DNA from: Pseudomonas sp. Irchel s3b2
GTDB lineage: Bacteria; Pseudomonadota; Gammaproteobacteria; Pseudomonadales; Pseudomonadaceae
NCBI RefSeq assembly: GCF_900187445.1
Contig: NZ_FYEB01000014.1
Coordinates: 62,001 to 126,000 of the forward strand
DNA length: 64,000 bases
Direction: 5' to 3'
Position 1 is the first letter of the stretch. Each line of letters begins with the position of its first letter. Below the pieces are notes generated by a model. It searched no databases and was not told the origin of the DNA. It saw nothing but the letters and a program-made list of their open reading frames with translations. Made by a program: the position numbers and the translations under genes. Below are positions 59,401 to 64,000 of the stretch, piece after piece.

Positions 59401-61111
59401 CGAGCAACAACGGGCGCTGGCCGGGTTACTCGGCTTAGGCAACCACTCGGCGCGCAAGAGTCATTACCCGGAACTGGCCGCGCGCCTGGATGAGCTGGAA
59501 GCCGAGCGCAACCGCTATAAATGGCTGTTCGAAAACGCGGTGCACGGGATCTTCCAGGCCAGCCTTCAGGCAGGCATGCGCGCCGCCAACCCGGCGCTGG
59601 CGCGGATGCTCGGCTATCAGGATCCGCAGGAGGTGCTGTTTTCCCTGACGGACCTGGCGGGCACGCTGTTTGTCGGTGGGGCGCAAGAGCTGGAAAGCAT
59701 CGGCGAAATCCTCCAGCGCGAGCGCAGCCTGCTGGGCTATGAAACTCAGCTGCGGCGCAAGGACGGCAGCGTCCTCGACGTGTTGATGAACCTGCTGCTC
59801 AAACCGGATCAGGAAGGTTTGGTGGAGGGCTTTGTCGCCGATATCACCGAACGAAAACTGGCCCAGGAGCGCCTGCAACAACTCAATGACGAACTGGAGC
59901 AGCGGGTTACCGCGCGCACCAACGAGTTACTGGACGCCAACCGCAACCTGCAACAGCAGATCACCCAGCGCAAACAGATCGCAGAAGCCTTGCGCGATGC
60001 CCGTGATGCCGCCGAGGCGGCCAATCGCAGCAAGGACAAATACCTCGCCGCCGCCAGTCACGATCTGCTGCAACCGCTCAACGCCGCGCGTTTGCTGATC
60101 TCGACCTTGCGCGAACGCAAACTGCCCGACGTCGAGCAGGTGCTGGTGGAGCGCACGCATCAGGCGCTGGAAGGGGCCGAAGATTTGCTCACCGATCTGC
60201 TGGATATTTCCCGGCTCGATCAGGCCGCAGTGAAGCCGGACATTGCCCTGTACCGCCTCGACGAATTGTTCGCGCCACTGGTCTCGGAGTTTCAGTCGGT
60301 GGCCGCGGCAGCCGGGTTGAACCTGCGGGTGCACATGGGCGATTACGCCCTTCATACCGACTTGCGCTTGATGACGCGGATTTTGCGCAACTTCCTCAGT
60401 AATGCCTGCCGTTATACCGACGCAGGCTGCATTCTGCTGGGGGCAAGACGCCGGGGCGATGCGCTGCGTATCGAAGTCTGGGACACCGGGCGCGGGATTC
60501 CTGCGGATCGTCTTGACTCGATCTTCCTCGAGTTCAACCAACTGGACGTCGGGCGCGCCGCCGATCGCAAGGGCGTGGGTCTGGGACTGGCGATTGTCGA
60601 GCGCATCGCCAAGATCCTCGACTACAGGATTCAGGTGCATTCGCGGCCGGGGCGCGGTTCGATGTTCAGCATCGAAGTACCGATTTCCCATGAAATTCCA
60701 CTGCCGATCAATCAGGCCGCGCCGCAGCCGACTACCGGAAACCCGTTGCCGGGGCGGCGTTTGTTGGTGTTGGACAACGAAGTCAGCATTCTTGAAAGCA
60801 TGAGCGCGCTGCTCGGGCAGTGGGGCTGTGAAGTGGTCACCGCCACGGATGAGGCCACCGCGTTGGTGGCTTTGCAGGGACAGGCGCCGGAGCTGATTCT
60901 GGCGGACTATCACCTGGATCACGGGGTGGTGGGCTGTGAAGTGGTCCGGCATTTGCGCGAGCATTTTGGCCAGGCAATTGCGGCGGTGATCATCACCGCC
61001 GACCGCACTGACCAGTGTCGGCGCTCATTGCAGCGCCTCGACGCGCCGCTGCTGAACAAACCCGTGAAGCCCGGCAAGTTGCGCGCGGTGCTGACTCAGC
61101 TATTGGCGTAG
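59384..61111 (+). CDS. ercS: hybrid sensor histidine kinase ErcS
   Basis: The 575-residue cytoplasmic kinase has an N-terminal PAS domain (about 45-170, WLFENAVHGIFQASLQ to VADITERK), a coiled coil (175-215), the H-box with His226 (YLAAASHDLLQPLNAARLL), an ATPase domain (NFLSNACRYT, DTGRGIPADRLDSIF, GVGLGLAIVERIA) and a receiver with Asp508 (LILADYHLDHG). It is clearly paralogous to the NahK-type kinase at 39528. The ATG at 59384 lies inside the end of ercA. It is expected to act on PedR1/AgmR in response to alcohol metabolism. Confidence 0.9.
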   Translation: MAKPSDEQQRALAGLLGLGNHSARKSHYPELAARLDELEAERNRYKWLFENAVHGIFQASLQAGMRAANPALARMLGYQDPQEVLFSLTDLAGTLFVGGAQELESIGEILQRERSLLGYETQLRRKDGSVLDVLMNLLLKPDQEGLVEGFVADITERKLAQERLQQLNDELEQRVTARTNELLDANRNLQQQITQRKQIAEALRDARDAAEAANRSKDKYLAAASHDLLQPLNAARLLISTLRERKLPDVEQVLVERTHQALEGAEDLLTDLLDISRLDQAAVKPDIALYRLDELFAPLVSEFQSVAAAAGLNLRVHMGDYALHTDLRLMTRILRNFLSNACRYTDAGCILLGARRRGDALRIEVWDTGRGIPADRLDSIFLEFNQLDVGRAADRKGVGLGLAIVERIAKILDYRIQVHSRPGRGSMFSIEVPISHEIPLPINQAAPQPTTGNPLPGRRLLVLDNEVSILESMSALLGQWGCEVVTATDEATALVALQGQAPELILADYHLDHGVVGCEVVRHLREHFGQAIAAVIITADRTDQCRRSLQRLDAPLLNKPVKPGKLRAVLTQLLA

Positions 61112-61204
61112 CGATAGCGTACAGGGGATTCGTGTTCGTTTTCCCCTGTCGCCCGATCCAGAGCGGATGCTAGTCTTGACCAACGCTGTTGCCAGGGAGC
61201 CCTC

Positions 61205-61825
61205 ATGGGCAATCACAAGATCGAAATTCGTCGCAGTAACGTTGACAAGATTCTGCTGGGGGCCGAGAAAGTCTTCGCCGAAAAAGGTTTCGGCAGCACC
61301 GCCATGGCCGACATCGCTGCCGAAGTGCAACTGCCGCGTTCCAACCTGCATTACTACTTCAGCACCAAGAGCGAGCTATACAGCGCGGTGCTCCTGGGTT
61401 TGCTGGAGGTCTGGAAGCAGGACGCCCTGTGCTTCGAGATGTTCGACGATCCGCGAGTGGTGCTCAGCAGCTACATCCGCGCCAAGATGAACCATTCCCG
61501 CAGTCGGCCGTACGGTTCGAAAGTCTGGGCCAACGAAATCATCCATGGTGCGCCGACACTGGGTGAGAAACTGGATGCCAGCCTGTACGACTGGGCCAAG
61601 ATGAAAGAAGCGAAAATTCGCCAGTGGGTGGAAGACAAACGCATCCTGCCGGTGGAGCCTTCCAGCCTGCTGTACATGATCTGGGCCTCGACCCAGCACT
61701 ACGCCGACTTTGACCACCAGGTGAATATTCTGAATGATCATCAGCCGCTGTCGGACATGCAGTTCGAGCGGGCGGTGCAGACGGTGACCAGTGTGATATT
61801 GCGTGGGATCGGGTTGGAGCCGTAA
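61205..61825 (+). CDS. TetR-family regulator (RutR/YcdC-like), probable regulator of pyrimidine degradation
   Basis: The 206-residue protein has an N-terminal TetR helix-turn-helix (ILLGAEKVFAEKGFGSTAMADIAAEVQLPRSNLHYYFSTKSELY) and a C-terminal YcdC-like ligand domain (VWANEIIHGAPTLGEKLDASLYDW, SSLLYMIWASTQHYADFDHQV). It faces preA-preT, encoding dihydropyrimidine dehydrogenase, and RutR-type proteins bind uracil or thymine, so it probably controls pyrimidine catabolism. The HTH and domain are clear; the ligand is inferred. Confidence 0.87.
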   Translation: MGNHKIEIRRSNVDKILLGAEKVFAEKGFGSTAMADIAAEVQLPRSNLHYYFSTKSELYSAVLLGLLEVWKQDALCFEMFDDPRVVLSSYIRAKMNHSRSRPYGSKVWANEIIHGAPTLGEKLDASLYDWAKMKEAKIRQWVEDKRILPVEPSSLLYMIWASTQHYADFDHQVNILNDHQPLSDMQFERAVQTVTSVILRGIGLEP

Positions 61826-61828
61826 CCA

Positions 61829-61935
61829 GATCGTTCCCACGCGCAGCAAAGGAATGCCTCAATGGACGCTCTGCGTCCGCTCTTGGGACGCGGAGCGTCC
61901 CGGGCTGCATTCCTTTGCTGCGCGTGGGAACGATC
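61829..61935. repeat. REP pair (GATCGTTCCCACGC family, CAGCAAAGG variant)
   Basis: Outer arms GATCGTTCCCACGCGCAGCA and its complement with the AAAGGAATG/CATTCCTTT variant, plus the inner GGACGCTCTGCGTCC and GGACGCGGAGCGTCC pair, lie between the convergent TetR and preA genes. Confidence 0.9.
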
Positions 61936-61937
61936 GG

Positions 61938-63212
61938 TTAGACGGTGGTGTGATAGGGATTACGCGGATCATGGTTCCAATCCAGAAACGGCTTGCCGGT
62001 ATCCATCGGCACCATCTCGATGCAATCCTGCACCGGACACGTGATCTGGCACAGGTTGCAACCCACGCACTCATCATCGATCACTTCATATTTATGCGTC
62101 CCGTCCGCCTGTTTGAGGCTGGCAATCGCTTGGTGCGAGGTATCTTCACAAGCGATGTGGCAACGACCGCAACCGATGCACGCCTCCTGATCGATCTTGG
62201 CAATCACCTGATAGTTGATGTCCAGGTACTTCCAGTCCGTGGTGTTGCCCACCGCACGCCCGGAAAAATCCGACACGCTGGCGTAGCCCTGACTGTCCAT
62301 CCAGCGTGACAAACCGTCCTTCATCTCCTCGACAATTCGGAAACCATGCAGCATCGCCGCCGTGCACACCTGCACCGAGCCGCTGCCCAGGGCAATGAAC
62401 TCCGCCGCATCGCGCCAACTGCCGATGCCGCCGATGCCCGAGATCGGCAGGCCTTGGGTCTGCGGATCGCGGGCGATCTCGGCGACCATGTTCAGCGCAA
62501 TCGGCTTCACCGCCGAGCCGCAATAACCGCCATGGGTGCTTTGGCTGCCCACCATAGGATTGGCCACCATGCGTTCCAGATTGACGCTGGTGATCGAGTT
62601 GATGGTGTTGATCAACGACACTGCATCGGCCCCACCACGGTGCGCGGCACGGGCGGCGACGCGGATGTCGGTGATGTTCGGCGTGAGCTTGACGATCACC
62701 GGCAGCGAGCAATACGTCTTGCACCAGCGGGTGACCTGTTCGACGTATTCCGGCACTTGGCCGACCGCCGCGCCCATGCCCCGTTCCGGCATGCCGTGGG
62801 GGCAGCCGAAATTCAGTTCGATGCCATCGGCACCGGTGGCCTCCACCAGTGGCAGGATGTTTTTCCACGACTCTTCGACACAGGGCACCATCAGCGACAC
62901 GATCAGCGCGCGGTCCGGCCAGTCCTTTTTGACCTGAGTGATTTCCTGCAGATTGATTTCCAGCGAACGGTCGGTGATCAGCTCGATGTTGTTAAAGCCA
63001 AGCACCTCCCGATTAGCCCCGAAGTGCGCCGAGTAGCGCGACGATACGTTGACCGCCGCCGGGTCTTCACCCAGGGTTTTCCAGACCACGCCGCCCCAAC
63101 CGGCCTCAAACGCGCGAACCACGTTGTAGGCTTTGTCGGTCGGTGGCGCGGAAGCCAGCCAGAACGGATTGGGGGCTTTGATACCGGCGAAAACAATCGA
63201 GAGATCGGCCAT
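61938..63212 (-). CDS. preA: NAD-dependent dihydropyrimidine dehydrogenase subunit PreA
   Basis: The 424-residue protein reduces uracil and thymine to dihydro forms. An FMN-binding dihydroorotate-dehydrogenase-like barrel (IVFAGIKAPNPFWLASAPPT, GIELNFGCPHGMPERGMGAAVGQ, IGGIGSWRDAAEFIALG) is followed by two [4Fe-4S] ferredoxin motifs at the C-terminus (CIGCGRCHIAC and CVGCNLCQITCPVQDC). It starts directly after preT with no gap on the minus strand. Confidence 0.95.
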   Translation of the reverse strand: MADLSIVFAGIKAPNPFWLASAPPTDKAYNVVRAFEAGWGGVVWKTLGEDPAAVNVSSRYSAHFGANREVLGFNNIELITDRSLEINLQEITQVKKDWPDRALIVSLMVPCVEESWKNILPLVEATGADGIELNFGCPHGMPERGMGAAVGQVPEYVEQVTRWCKTYCSLPVIVKLTPNITDIRVAARAAHRGGADAVSLINTINSITSVNLERMVANPMVGSQSTHGGYCGSAVKPIALNMVAEIARDPQTQGLPISGIGGIGSWRDAAEFIALGSGSVQVCTAAMLHGFRIVEEMKDGLSRWMDSQGYASVSDFSGRAVGNTTDWKYLDINYQVIAKIDQEACIGCGRCHIACEDTSHQAIASLKQADGTHKYEVIDDECVGCNLCQITCPVQDCIEMVPMDTGKPFLDWNHDPRNPYHTTV

Positions 63213-64000
63213 TTACGCAGCCTCCACGTTGAGCATGAGTTGAGCGTTGATGGCCTCGGCGGCCAGCTTGCCGTGCTGCACGGCTTGCACGGTGAGGTCC
63301 TGATCGAGGCTGGTGCAGTCGCCACCGGCATACACGCCGGGAATGCTGGTACGCAGCTGTTCGTCGACGAGGATGCGGTCGCCCTGACGCTTGAGTTCAC
63401 GGGCCAGCGGATCGGCGAGGGCGCTGGTGTCAAAGGTTTGGCCGATGGCTTTGAAGATTGCGTCGGCGGCCAGTTCAAAGGTTTCGCCAGTGGTTTGCAG
63501 GCGACCGTCTACCAACCGGGTGCGGGCGAAGCGCATGCCGCACACGTTGCCCTTATCGTCGAGCAGCACTTCTTGCGGTTGCGCCCAGGTCAGCAGTCGC
63601 ACCTGATTGGCCTTGGCGATGTCCTGTTCGTGACCGGTGGCGCCCATGTCCTCGACGCCACGGCGGTACACCAGATTCACGTCGCGAGCACCGAGACGAG
63701 CCATTTGCACGGCCATGTCGATGGCGGTGTTGCCGGCACCGAGGACAATGCAGTGCTCGGCCAGCGGCAGTTGCGTCAGGTCATCGGCCTGGCGCAGTTC
63801 GCGGATGTAGTCGGTGGCAGCGAGCAGGCCGGGGGCATCCTCGTGAGCAAGACCTAATTGTTTGCTGGCGGCCAGGCCGAGGCCGAGGAATACCGCATCG
63901 AATTGCTGATGCAGTTCGCTGAGGGTCAGGTTGTCGCCAAGTTTCTGCCCGTGGCGAATCTCGATCCCGCCAATCCCCATCAGGAATTCAAGCTCCTTCT
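63213..64000 (-). CDS. preT: NAD-dependent dihydropyrimidine dehydrogenase subunit PreT, 5' part cut by window
   Basis: About 262 C-terminal residues are visible; the frame is open to the right edge (ELEFLMGIGGIEIRHGQKLG is internal, not a start). It is a glutamate-synthase-small-subunit-like flavoprotein with an NAD(P)-binding motif (HCIVLGAGNTAIDMAVQMARLG), VYRRG, and the FAD loop AGGDCTSLDQDLTVQAVQHGKLAAEAI. It passes electrons from NADH to PreA. The N-terminal iron-sulfur and FAD portions lie outside the window. Confidence 0.93.
   Translation of the reverse strand, partial: KELEFLMGIGGIEIRHGQKLGDNLTLSELHQQFDAVFLGLGLAASKQLGLAHEDAPGLLAATDYIRELRQADDLTQLPLAEHCIVLGAGNTAIDMAVQMARLGARDVNLVYRRGVEDMGATGHEQDIAKANQVRLLTWAQPQEVLLDDKGNVCGMRFARTRLVDGRLQTTGETFELAADAIFKAIGQTFDTSALADPLARELKRQGDRILVDEQLRTSIPGVYAGGDCTSLDQDLTVQAVQHGKLAAEAINAQLMLNVEAA

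Overview
The window is a GC-rich, densely coded stretch of chromosome from a Pseudomonas, most likely of the fluorescens/putida group. This rests on a complete bkdR/bkdA1A2B/lpdV cluster in its known Pseudomonas arrangement, a nosP-nahK pair beside a ped/exa-type quinoprotein alcohol oxidation cluster with pqq genes, a DUF6124 gene, S-type-pyocin-like toxin architecture, OprD-type porins and many REP palindromes. I see no rRNA, tRNA, CRISPR array, transposase or prophage block. The genes at both ends are cut by the window edge: a GMC oxidoreductase on the left and preT on the right.

Layout. 1-3.7 kb: a GMC oxidoreductase divergent from a LysR regulator, a DUF4287 protein, and a DUF6124 gene behind a long leader able to form alternative pairings. 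3.8-10.1 kb: a tight seven-gene minus-strand operon (thermostable-hemolysin/GNAT-like protein, AMP-forming ligase, haem-oxygenase-like diiron protein, SDR, TPR protein, QseBC-like two-component system). It looks like a small-molecule biosynthesis and sensing unit and is the best candidate here for an undescribed system. 10.3-14 kb: cytochrome b561, AlkC glycosylase, Kef-type antiporter. 14-19 kb: LysR, a PrpF/GalD-type isomerase, a CitMHS transporter and an OprD porin, probably for uptake and use of a tricarboxylate. 19-27.9 kb: PAS-GGDEF cyclase, FKBP, a colicin-E3-type rRNase toxin with immunity candidates, DmeF metal exporter, a P450/ArsR pair, a LysE/LysR pair and a membrane protein. 28-35 kb: ilvE and the bkd operon (branched-chain amino acid transamination, then oxidative decarboxylation). 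35-37 kb: persulfide dioxygenase and TauE exporter.

37-61 kb is a large ped/exa-type alcohol oxidation island: porin, NosP, NahK, PedR1/AgmR, CXXCW protein, an alcohol-associated ABC system, PedF cytochrome c, a PedG-like binding protein, a SoxYZ-like carrier, a zinc hydrolase, one quinoprotein alcohol dehydrogenase with the lanthanide-type DYD motif, an aldehyde dehydrogenase, pqqA, pqqB, pqqC, pqqE (no pqqD), ErcA and ErcS. A recurring 14-bp dyad (roughly CTACCAAGGTAGTA) lies 65-110 bp upstream of several of these genes and is a candidate PedR1/AgmR operator. 61-64 kb: a TetR/RutR-like regulator facing preA and preT of reductive pyrimidine degradation.

Two REP-type palindrome families sit in many of the intergenic gaps. 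All identities come from reading the translated sequence and motifs; no database search was run.
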